64,000 nt of DNA, from NCBI GenBank assembly GCA_020081605.1, contig JAHREC010000013.1, positions 62,001 to 126,000 of the forward strand, read 5' to 3'. The DNA is from Albifimbria verrucaria. Taxonomy: Eukaryota; Ascomycota; Sordariomycetes; Hypocreales; Stachybotryaceae. Positions 37,015 through 47,128 of this stretch are shown here, piece after piece. How positions within the stretch are numbered: position 1 is the stretch's first letter; each line of letters begins with the position of its first letter. A model generated the notes under the pieces. The model was given only the letters and a program-made list of their open reading frames with translations, made no database searches and was not told the origin of the DNA. The position numbers were made by a program, and so were the translations under genes.

Positions 37015-38801
37015 ATGGGTTTCCTCAATTCCATGGCATTGCGCAATGCCGACAAGGAAGCAGGAAAATCATGGGTTGCTATTGCCATAGGCCTTTTCGT
37101 TGCCTTCGGGGTGTTCTTTTTGGGTGAGTTCTGCAACAAAAGAGATCCATCAAGCAAGAACTAAACCAAGATATTATCTCCGCAGATACGATACAGGGAC
37201 TATCAGTGGCATCCTTGCGATGCCTTACTGGCAGCAGTTGTTCAGCACTGGCTACGTCGATTCAAAGGAAACCCTAACATCACTGCGTCCCAGGAATCTG
37301 CCATAGTATCCATATTATCTGCCGGGACTTTCTTCGGAGCCCTTATGTCACCTTTCTTGGCTGACTCTATCGGGCGTCGCCCAGCTCTGATGGCGTCGAC
37401 TTGGGTATTTAATCTTGGTGTGGTTTTGCACACGGTAGCAACGTCGATTCCTTTGTTCCTGGCTGGACGGTTCTTCGCTGGGCTTGGTGTCGGTCTCATA
37501 TCAGCGATGGGTTAGTGGCCGCTCAAACTCAAGTTATTAGGCCGCGACTAATCTTATGCCTATTATAGTGCCCCTTTATCAATCCGAGACGGCCCCAAAA
37601 TGGATCCGTGGTTTCATTGTTGGGGCCTATCAATGGGCTATTACTATCGGCCTCCTTCTGGCCGCCGTCGTAAACAATACAACGGCGCGCCGTAATGATA
37701 CAGGATCATACCGGATTCCCATTGCTCTTCAACTGGCTTGGTCTCTTATCCTCTTTGGTGGCATGCTCATTCTTCCAGAAACTCCACGTTATCTGATCAA
37801 GAAGGATAACATGGAAAAAGCGCTCAGGTCACTCAGCCAACTGCGTCGTCTCCTGTCAACGATCCAGCGGTCTGCTCCGAGCTAGATGAGATCAAGGTCA
37901 ATCATGAGTTCGAAATGACTCTTGGCAGCGGCAGTTATCTCGACTGCTTCAGGACGCCGCTTTTAAAGCGGCAGTTTACTGGGATGGCGTTGCAGGCCTT
38001 ACAACAGCTAACGGGTTCGCGCTTCCTACACACCGGTGGTTCAAAGCAGAGAACCGTGCTAACTTGACCTAGGAATTAATTTTATCTTCTACTATGGGAC
38101 CAGATACTTCCAAAATTCCGGTGTATCAAGCGGCTTTACTATTTCAATGATCACTTCCGCTATCAACGTTGTCTCTACTATCCCTGGGATGTACTTTATC
38201 GATAAGTGGGGTCGGCGTCCTCTCCTTCTTTGGGAGCTGTCGGAATGTGTATCTCCCAGCTAATAGTTGCTATCTGTGGTACTGTATCAGCCGGGCAATT
38301 AGATACTGGTGAGATCATCGTCAAAAGTCTCGGTGGACAACGAGCAGCTGTAGCCTTTGTCTGTATCTACATCTTCTTTTTCGCTTCTACCTGGGGTCCT
38401 CTTGCATGGGTTGTTACAGGAGAAATTTTTCCCTCAAAACCCGTGCCAAGTCACTCAGCATGACGACGGCAACAAACTGGCTATTTAACTGGGCTATTGC
38501 CTATTCAACCCCATATCTCGTCAACCATGGAAAGGGCTATGCGAATCTTCAGTCCCGGATCTTCTTCGTTTGGTTCGCTGCGTGCTTTTTATGCATCGCA
38601 TTTGTGTGGTTCTTCATTTACGAGACAAAAGGTCTTAGTTTAGAGCAGGTCGACCAGCTGTATGAGGAAGTAAAACTCGCCCGCAAATCGAAGTACTGGA
38701 CACCAGCAGATAGCATGGAACACCACCACACTATCAAGACCTCTAAGAACACAAAGGATACAACAGATGGCGTTCCTGTTATGGAACACAACGCTGCTTA
38801 A
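37015..38801 (+). CDS. MFS sugar porter (hexose/fructose transporter type)
   Basis: There are four exons: 37015-37123, 37186-37510, 37569-38014 and 38073-38801, with introns of 62, 58 and 58 nt. Sugar-porter signatures follow in order: GYDTGTISGILAMPYW at the first helix, DSIGRRPAL (motif A), PLYQSETAPKWIRG (motif PESPR-like start), PETPRYLIKK, QQLTGINFIFYYGT, DKWGRRPLLLW, WVVTGEIFP and YETKGLSLEQVDQLYEE. The C-terminal tail is hydrophilic and Thr-rich. Single-base losses break the frame at about 37122, 37852, 38232 and 38432. It is closest in style to fungal hexose transporters of the YDTGTISG group. Together with two secreted fructanases it fits uptake of fructose or short fructans. The substrate is inferred from context. 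Confidence 0.85.
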
Positions 38802-39584
38802 AGTAATTGCAATGAGAAGGTTGTTTTGGATAGAAAGAATGGTGCAGTGAAGACAGTGTAGGATCTTGCAAAGAGGTGGATGATTCAACAATGGCATCTT
38901 TTGATAGCCCGAGACGTTTCAACAAGGTCAACAATTATCTTAATTCTTAGCAATCAAGCGCAACTGGTTCATGATGATTACTTTGGATATCAATATAAGA
39001 AAACAAGAATTAAGCAGCCTGGGTACTTTCCAGCCAGATAGCAATTTAACACTGGATGGACTACTCTATTGGCATCTTATGGAAAACATGATCCCATAAC
39101 TTGGCGTGGTTGAGGCTGAGTAGTAGGAGCCCCACAACGTCTCAGTATATGAAGTAATTTCTTGCACCCAGATGAACCTGATTGCTAAGATGTAGCATTA
39201 TATAACAGGGCTAAATTCTTACTCATCTATTATCGGCCGGTTTACTAGACTATTAATGTATATAGCTTTTTTCTGGGTCAACAATAGATTATACTAAGTA
39301 AGCGGAGTGGGAAAGGCGCTGCAACCTAACGTCAGGTAGCAGGCAACAGATACTTATCTCAATTGATGAGCCAGGCTGCCCAATAGATGCATAAGACTTA
39401 AGTTTTATTTAGGCTCTCGTCTTATCTCCAACCTGTTATATCTCGAATTTCGGGTTGAATATAGTCGAATTGACCCTATTTGACTTATAGCCCGGAGGAG
39501 TCGAACGTTCCTTATTCGCCTTCCTCTATTTGGCTTATTAGCTACACTCCAGCCTGCTCCTTCTCACTTATTTCCTTTTCCTCT
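38802..39584. other. Gene-free interval
   Basis: This is the porter 3' region followed by moderately AT-rich sequence. No gene is recognisable. It leads into an LTR-related segment; the 5' limit of that element could not be placed. Confidence 0.35.
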
Positions 39585-39839
39585 TTCTTTTCCTAACCTA
39601 TGATTTAGTTGGTTTTAGTTACCTTATGTATTCTTACTTTGTTATGCTAGGTAGTATATTTATCCGTTGGTTTACCTTTAATTTAATAAGCTTCCGTGCA
39701 CAGTTACCCGTGGTACAGCCTACTGCACCCTCCACATTGCGCGGGTGGGTTCGGTATGTAGCCTCCCTTAATTATCCTGCGGATCTAGGTTAGCCTGCCC
39801 CGGTGTATTTCAGGCACTATATTGACACAGGTCGTAACA
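39585..39839. mobile_element. Largely un-RIPed LTR fragment of the family in the AT block
   Basis: The last roughly 150 bases, from AAGCTTCCGTGCACAG to GACACAGGTCGTAACA, align base for base and without gaps to the ends of the RIPed LTRs (about 8905-9053 and 1415-1563), with differences almost all C-to-T or G-to-A. The preceding 100 bases match more loosely. This copy therefore shows what the family looked like before RIP. I could not find the 5' end of the LTR, so it is either a truncated solo LTR or a diverged subfamily member. Confidence 0.75.
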
Positions 39840-40112
39840 TTTACTTACCCTATACTTTTAAGGATGAGGCGAGACTACACAGAGTTAAGGAAATAGATAT
39901 TAGTAGAACTATCTATAGATATTAATAGCTAGCCACCTATAAAAGTAAACCTGGAGTTGAGCAGCAGTTATACTAATGCGATCTAAAAGGGCTCGCAATA
40001 ATAACTATAGGATGTATAATAATATATGATATGCTATAACTCATACACAAGCTATTAGGTGACTCTATTATACATAAAGTTAACTAGCTTAATAATATCC
40101 TTTAATTAACCT
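39840..40112. other. AT-leaning spacer after the LTR fragment
   Basis: Sequence after the TAACA end shows no coding potential. It may be internal retroelement sequence (GGATGAGGCGAGACTAC near 39861), but I cannot confirm this. Confidence 0.3.
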
Positions 40113-40723
40113 TTATTTCTGGCTTTTAGCGCCAGATCCAGATCCTTGATTCTTCGACCATATTATACGACCATTTTTCCCAACGTAATACCAGTCTCCA
40201 TACTTAGAGCTCCATGTCCAATAACCATCACCTGACTGCTGACCGTCGATGGGTTCCTTACGTGAAGATGAGGCATGAGAAGAAGATGAATGCGACGGCT
40301 GTCCAAAAGCTTTTGAGGTGCGCTACTGCCTGTGTTCGAATGGTTATTGCTGCTTTTGAGAACACCATTCGACTTCAGGGCCTGAAGGGATTCGGCAGCC
40401 CGCTCCCCACAACGTCTAAGAGGCTTTCTGGGATCGATCCGTCTAGGTCCATTGAATTGTTTGGCAAGAGGATGGTTGGATTTGCAGATTGATTTGAATC
40501 GCTGCAGGTCGGAGCTTGATACCCAGCCGACCTGGTTTTTTCCCACAAAGCTAAGGGAATGCTCTGGACGCTATGTAGTACGACATTCATATTTCATCCC
40601 TTCTTGGATGTTTCCAATCACGTGGAACAAAAGTCCACACCCATCTGCCTCACTCAAACGGACAAAGATAGCCTCGTGATTAGGTGAACCCAGATATTCA
40701 ACGTGATAAACAGGTAGAGGCAT
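40113..40723 (-). CDS. Small conserved fungal protein with aromatic C-terminal segment
   Basis: The start is the ATG at 40723 (MPLPVYHVEYLGSPNHEA). The core reads GLLFHVIGNIQEGMKYE, then SLSFVGKNQVGWVSS and RRIDPRKPLRRCGE, which I recognise as a widespread, uncharacterised fungal family with GNIQEGMxYE and PLRRCxEW motifs. After a Ser-rich linker the protein ends with an unusual aromatic segment (GYWTWSSKYGDWYYVG) and stops at 40113. An in-frame TAG at 40571-40573 (CAG to TAG would explain it) and a one-base loss near 40310 interrupt it. Either it is a young pseudogene or the TAG is another sequence error. The function is unknown. It lies between an LTR fragment and a kinase-like gene. Confidence 0.5.
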
Positions 40724-41574
40724 TGTGTCCTTTGCGTTGAAAATCAAGCTCTTAGGCAGGTGTAATTATTAAGTAGAATGATAGAGAAACAGTCGATTGC
40801 TGGATGAGCAATTTTGCAAATTCCGGGCTGATATGTAGCTCATCTTTATACTTTTACACCCTAATATCTGTGTAGGAGATTTACGAACGAACATCCTCGG
40901 AGGCCTCATGGTGTTGGTGATGGCTCTTGGAAAAACCCATCTTGGTGCTGTACCCATGTCCTGTTGGTAATAATGCATCGGCTGGAAGGAATGTTGGCTG
41001 CAAGAAGCAGTTGGGGGTTGTAGCCAGCCAATGGCGTCTTCTAGACCCTACTACAACACAAGATTATAGCCTGCTCGAATAACTCCATACTCACTGTGTT
41101 GGCTCGTCCTTGTAGCATAATTACTAATTTAGAATGCCTTTCAAAGCGCGCGACTATGGATGCATTGTCAAAGACTAACCAAGAAGATAAGGTGACGTGC
41201 TCATTGGTGGAATAAGCTTAGCCAACCAAACTGGCTACCAGGATTGGTTTTCTTAAGGGCACCAACCGGAAGGAGCTGAACAAACCTAGAGGTAAGGTGA
41301 AATCGGGTCATTAAGCGACGCAGATTGAAGAAAGAAAAATAGGACTTCACATACACATCTTTGGGGTTTTGGGGGCAGGAGGGAGTACTTCTCATTCTAG
41401 GTTTGATTCTATAATTCCTTCCTATCCCTTCAAATTGCCGAAGTATTCCCGCCAATCCCCAAATGTCTTTCTTCATTTGATAGCTCGCTTTTCTTTCTAC
41501 AACTGCATGAATTCAACCATAGAAGCACACGCGCCTGTTTCAAAAAAAAAAAAAAAAAACGAGAGTATCACAAA
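40724..41574. other. Intergenic region ending in an A18 run
   Basis: No gene is supported. It ends with 18 consecutive A residues (41542-41559) only 15 bases before the start of the kinase-like gene. This would lie in its 5' leader and is also a place where the assembly length is unreliable. Confidence 0.5.
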
Positions 41575-42497
41575 ATGGGAGACCAACCACTATCTTTATC
41601 GCTCTCGCCACTACCCCGCCACCTCACCCGGTTCCTACGCCTTGGGACTACGAAGTGCTCTTCAGCGTATCCTCTGATTGTCTCCCTGAGCCTTTGCCAT
41701 CTCCAGAAGCAATTGAGGCCTCGCCCTTCATTATAAAAAAATTGAGTGTGAGATGTACTAAACGGGTTGAAAGCTCATATGTTGTCAAATATGGAGCAGA
41801 AGTTGAACCAGTGGAAGCCGAGAATATGCGATTTGTGCAGCAGGCAAATGTAGCTGTTCCAACTGTCTATGCTGTCTACCAACGTGCGATAACACCAACA
41901 GCGAATATGACGTACATCATAATGGACGAAATCCCTGGAGATACACTGGAAGTTCTTTGGAAGTCACTAACCCCTGCCCAAAAGTCATCTATCACGGTGC
42001 AGCTTCAAAATGCATTCAAGGTATTACGAAGCATCCCTAGTCCAGGATACTTTGGCAGTTTGGGAAGGTTAAAGCTACAAGATGGGATTTTCTGGACACC
42101 GCAATATGACTCGACTATAAGCGGTCCTTTTGAAACAGAAGATCAACTGATCCATGGAATGCTTGAACGGCATATGCAGGATTGCGGTGATAGAGTTCGT
42201 CAGAAGACCGACTACTATAGACGTATCCTGCCTCGCTATGTGAGAGGAAATGGCGTCTCTGTATTCACACATAATGACCTCCAACGCAAGAATATTATCC
42301 TCCGACCAGACGGAGGCGTTGTAATTCTTGACTGGGCTGCCTCCGGCTGGTATCCCCAATACTGGGAGTATGCAACGACAATGCATGCCTGTGGATTATG
42401 GGAAGATGATTGGCATGTCTATGCAACAAAGATACTGGATGAATTCCCAAATGAGTACATGTGGATGAGAACACTGCGTCTGGAGATGTGGGGCTGA
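41575..42497 (+). CDS. APH/choline-kinase-like phosphotransferase
   Basis: The ATG at 41575 is in good context (CACAAAATGG). One base appears lost directly after it (GGG for GGGG), after which the frame continues as a Pro-rich segment into PWDYEVLFSVSSDCL. Kinase-like landmarks are SYVVKYGAEVEPVEAENM (Lys and Glu of the N-lobe), YIIMDEIPGDTLEVLW (hinge and following loop), VFTHNDLQRKNIILRP (catalytic loop with Asp and Asn) and VVILDWAASGWYPQYWEYA (metal-binding Asp). This is the pattern of the large fungal aminoglycoside-phosphotransferase-like family, cytosolic enzymes of mostly unknown substrate. No intron is needed, and the length of about 307 residues is normal for the family. Confidence 0.8.
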
Positions 42498-42873
42498 GAA
42501 ACCAAGATAAAGCAGTAGGACTCACATGTAAAAGTCGAATAAAGGACCCCAATTGCAATGAACCCAGAACGAGCAGCGTAGCGGCTAATTTAAGAACTTA
42601 ATTCCACATCTTATGGGTCTAATTGTTCTCTCCGCCTCATGTTTTGGGCATAAGACCCAAGAGACCCTCTAAGCGGTGAAGCGAGCCTGTTGCGATTAGC
42701 GTGAATTTCCCTGGTGTGGACATTTGTGCTCTTCTGGAGAGATGGCTGAGCAATGTCTCCACTTGCATTACTTGGAGTCTGGCTGGTATCTGCTAAAGAA
42801 ACATCCTTTTGACTAAATAGCTACGCGCTGTCAGAATAACGCAACGTCACCCAAATACGTGGACAGGCGCTGA

Positions 42874-42904
<31 letters not shown>

Positions 42905-44286
42905 GCCTGTAACTATCTTGACACAACTCTGGTCAACCGGCGCTTCTGTTGATACGCTTCACGCTCTGTTAAAAGAGATGCGGGTCGATTGCAAGTGCAT
43001 TTACGCATTGGTACAGCCTTGGTGGGTGCCATTCAGGCAGATTGCATCTATTTCTTCTCCCAGCATTGTCTTACATGGGTAGTCAAGATCGGACTTTACT
43101 TCGAGCCACCTTGACAGCCTTTCAGGCTTTTAGTAGCTCGAATTTGCCTAATCTTTCAAGAAGTTCGCCAATGGTTCGGACGAGGTCAGCCCCTATGGGG
43201 GTTTGAGTGGGCATGTAAACACAGACTTCGCCCGGCTGTCTGCAATTGTTACACTCCACTCTCCGTTGCGGCGGACCCCTCTTTCGCGACATACCTAGGT
43301 CGATCCATTCTAGAAGTTCTGAGGAAGCAGGTGTTGTACGACAAAAAGTGAGACTGGGGATGGGTTGCTCGAGGCAGACTACACTAAGACAAGACTACGG
43401 AGCAGCGGAGATAGCTCACTCTGCACATCTTACATGCGAGACGACGTGACATGATTTCATCACCCTTTGCCACTAATTGTGAATGAGAATGTTATGTTGC
43501 CTGTGGGGAGGGAGAGCAGGGGCAAAACAACCTAGGAGCGTGAGCTTTAGATAAACAAGCTGAACGATTTCCCAACGATAAATGTAAGTAGGCGGACCAA
43601 TCGACAAACCTTATCAATTCACCTCCCTAACTCACCGCCGCACTGACCATGAAGCCCCCTCCCTTGGAGGTGAGACTCTAAGGGGGCAGTTCGCATGTAG
43701 AGCACATATGCTGCATTATCAGTTGAGTTTACAATGTAGGGCGTTCTGGTTATGACAGCATATCAGATCTGCGACATCCTTAGTTGGTACGAATCCTGCT
43801 ATAAACCGCACAGGGCTACAGGGGTCATAAATAGCGGAACCGTTTTCCATATCCTGATGACAAGCTACTTTGTGTGTCGCCGTTGGCTTATTGTTTTGCG
43901 TGCCGCTTATTCCCTTCTTCCTCCCCTTTAATGCAACGGCAAGTCTCGTCGTGTTAAGTGAAATAGTAACATTACGCAGTCTGCACACAATGTAACTCCA
44001 TCATCATTTCGGCTCTTCCAATCTACCAAACCAACCTTCTCGGGTCAACCCCACTTCCTTTCCGGCCTTTCAAACCCCCGCCCTTTTCCATAATCCTCCA
44101 AACAGTCAGTAACTCAAGTTTTCAAGGCCTCTGCAGTCTTGGGCGCCTTCTCGACTGCTGTTGTCGCACTAAATGTTTTCAGCAGCCAATGGGCCCTGTT
44201 GACCATCCTCCCCAGAAGTGGTAAGTGGCACTTCCTTGGTACATAGGTTGGTTTCAAGCTCTCTCATTTAAAGTTGTATGCTGCTA
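42498..44286. other. Gene-free interval with a (TA)n microsatellite
   Basis: A CATACATA/TATATA tract lies at about 42877-42904. A minus-strand 89-codon frame (43719-43988) with six cysteines has no signal peptide at its Met and no family I know. Otherwise nothing is supportable over 1.8 kb. Confidence 0.35.
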
Positions 44287-47128
44287 CTAATTATCCTTAT
44301 ACTTGATGTAAAATGCCAGTGTCTCGACATAATCCCAATCTTTCCTGTCGTTTTCGTCTCCGTTAATTCGTAATGCACGGGCTCTTACCTTGTATCTGCC
44401 CTCGGGCCAATATCTTCCATTACTCAATTTGACAGTGGTATAGAGTTCGTAGCCATCGCCTCCAAACCAACGTCAGGGCAACCCATTTAACTCACCAATG
44501 CTCGTGACTCCATCAACCTCTTCGGCCCAATCTGGTGGTGTCATTAGTGGCACCACATCGGCATGTAAGAGACTAGTGCCGAAAACAAAATAAGGTGAAA
44601 AGAACTCTGGAATGATTTCGTCCTCTTCTGGGCTGCCAGGTCTTGGCATGTAGAGCGTATAGTTTTCCGGGGCAAACTTGCTTGTTTCAGGAATGAAGAT
44701 ATTGAAATAACCAGGCATCAACGTGATGGCATCAGAAAGAGAACCACTTAGCCCCAAGTACGGAAGCGACAATGCGCTACCATCAGATCCATTAACGGCA
44801 ACCCAACCAGACCATATAGGTAAACGCGCGATATCCAAGTCTTCTCTTGCAGGGGTTTTGCTCTAACTTCAATCATTATAGTTTCGCCTACATTTAGAGA
44901 AATTTGATCTTGGCTAAATAAGAGTTCAGCTGCATGCGAGCCTTCAATCTCTTGGAGGAAGGTTTGGGGCGTGAGGTTCTCGGTAAGTGAATAGAACGTA
45001 GCAGTGGATACGTGAGATATCCTATAAGATACTTTGTCCTCGCCCAGATTTGTAAGAGAGAACTGACGCGACTCCACAAAATGGGGCGTGTCATTGAAAG
45101 ATAGACTTGAAGGATTTAGCAAGGTTGTAGCGTAAGCCGCATCGTAAGCTTGAATAAGCCCTGCACCCTGCTGGAAGGTAGGTGCGAGAAAGTTTCGAAG
45201 GGATATATAATCGTGAAAAGCTTGTGGTTTGGCTGTTGAAGAAAGCAGGTTCTCGATGAGTTCCGGATCAAGTGTCTTGCGAGCCTCCGCGATGAGTGCT
45301 ATAACTCCAGTGACAAAAGCACTCGCTAGGCTAGCGCCTGTAAAGACCCCATATGAACTATAACCCGAATAATATACAGTCGTTATCACCCCAGCACCGG
45401 GCGCACCAAATTGGGGCTTTAGCTCCATTGAGAAGTTGGGGCCTTTAGAGCTGTAGTTGTCCACCGTACCGTTGACGTTCGGGTAATCGACAGTTTCGAG
45501 CACGAGTGGTGAGTAATCTCCTGCTGTCATTGCTACCGTTACCGTCTTTTCGGTTTGCAGTTGTGAAAACATCTTTTGCCCAGTGGAGACGCTGACAGCT
45601 CCAAGTCCCAGGAGTGTTTGCAGATCCTCAATGTCACTTCCATCCCAGTTTTGGACAGGATCGACTTCGGACCAAATAAGAATATATTTAGCACCGGCCT
45701 TGGCAGCTCTTATTAACTTCTCAAGAAGATCGCACTGCCCTTGTTTCAGGAAAACCACGTAAGATCCAAGGTTAGGCCGATCCTCTGGGTATGGATCACA
45801 GCCTACCGGCTCTAAGGTGCCCCTGAATGTAGGAGCCCATAGCGGCAACGATATCCCATTCCATAGGTCGGGTAACCCAGGAGCATAGCCGAAATCTTGG
45901 GGCTTCCCTCCATCTATTTTGTACTGGCATTTGAATAGGATCCGGGGTAGTTGTGGACAGTGAACATTGCTGCAGCCATGGAACCTTTTGCAGATGCGAC
46001 AAGGCCAGAATTAAACTGTGCGTCTTGGCCGTTCATTCCATTGGCGGCAACACATGGGACACCTGCTGCCACTATGCGTGACACAACCATGTTGACTGGA
46101 TCCTCCTCCCAGCCAGACTTCATTGTAAATACCCATGCGAATGCATTTGTGATGATGTCAGAACCGTCTTCATAGGCCTGGTTGTAAGCCGAGATGAGTA
46201 TATCATTTGTTGTCCAGCCGAGACACCCAACAACACGGTAGCTGCCAAGAGTGACACCAGGGGCAATCCCTGTGAAACCCAGTTCATTTTCTTGAGCAGC
46301 TATGATACCGGCATGCTCTGTGCCCACATCCATGCAATCCATAGGATCAGGATCAGGAACAGGGTCATTCCAACCATCGAAAAAGTCTCCTACAAAATCA
46401 GTACCATACCCAACAAGGCAGCCTGGTCCAAAACAACCGCCTAAGGCGGGATGATAGTAGCCAATCTAGACAGCGCTCATATGAGCATTGATGATCTTGC
46501 AAGATTTTAGGGATGGTAACTTACACCACTATCAATTTGACCAATTTTGATGCCTTTACCAGTTAATCCTTGTGCATGTAGTTTGTCCACTTGGGCCATT
46601 ACATGGGAGTTCTGAACATATTTTGGGACGTTGTCATCTCCACGGCCAGAAACGTTAGCAGAAAAGACGATGCCTGTATCGGCAGTAAAATTCTGGAAGT
46701 TCTGGAATGATCTCGCATGATCAGTAGGATCTTTCATGCTGTATGCCACGACCGGCCACATATTCCGTATGCCAGGCATCGACGCAATATTTGTAGCGTC
46801 TGTATGGACCGTTGTGGAGTTTGCAGAGTTGAGTTGGATTGAAACCCCTTGAAAAGCCTGTAGTCAATTTCAATGCGGATAGTAGCCATGGCTGCGACCT
46901 TTCCAATAAGTTCCTGAGTGTTCTTATGGATACATCTAATTAATGACGTAAACTGGCATCTTTCATTTATAGATGACTTACCACGGCATCTTCGAACTCA
47001 AGAATATAAGCACCCAGGATGTGGTGACCGCTTTGCTTCCGGCTTGAAGAGTTTCCGTCGCTAGGTCTCGTCTTGGCTGAGACGGATCTAGCAACCAGCA
47101 ACGTCAATAATAACTGATACAGGCGCAT
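44287..47128 (-). CDS. Secreted subtilase (S8) with altered catalytic His
   Basis: Exons are 47128-46982, 46935-46525 and 46465-44287 (introns 46 and 59 nt). The ATG at 47128 begins a signal peptide (MRLYQLLLTLLVARSVSA). After an inhibitor-like propeptide comes the catalytic Asp block GIKIGQIDSG, then a long insert, and a His block reading DCMDVGTEHAGIIAAQ where active relatives have GHGTHVAG, so the catalytic His position is Glu. The Ser block GASLASAFVTG is kept. The C-terminal Fn3-like part ends with a segment carrying GYELYTTVKLSNGRYW and stops at 44287. Frame breaks of one lost base lie near 46929, 46846, 45918 and 44853. A TGA at 44473-44475 interrupts GLP-RWFGGD. The architecture is that of fungal Vpr-like subtilases of about 880-900 residues; activity is doubtful. 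Confidence 0.75.

Noticed and set aside
39241..39844. Possible solo LTR of 594 bp with TTTAC duplications (39241-39245 and 39840-39844)
   Set aside because: The putative left end reads TAGACTATT, not TG.., and does not resemble the LTR starts at 980 or 8472. The repeat is probably chance.
43719..43988. Small cysteine-containing secreted protein on the minus strand
   Set aside because: No signal peptide at the Met, cysteine spacing fits no family I know, and there is no supporting splice site.
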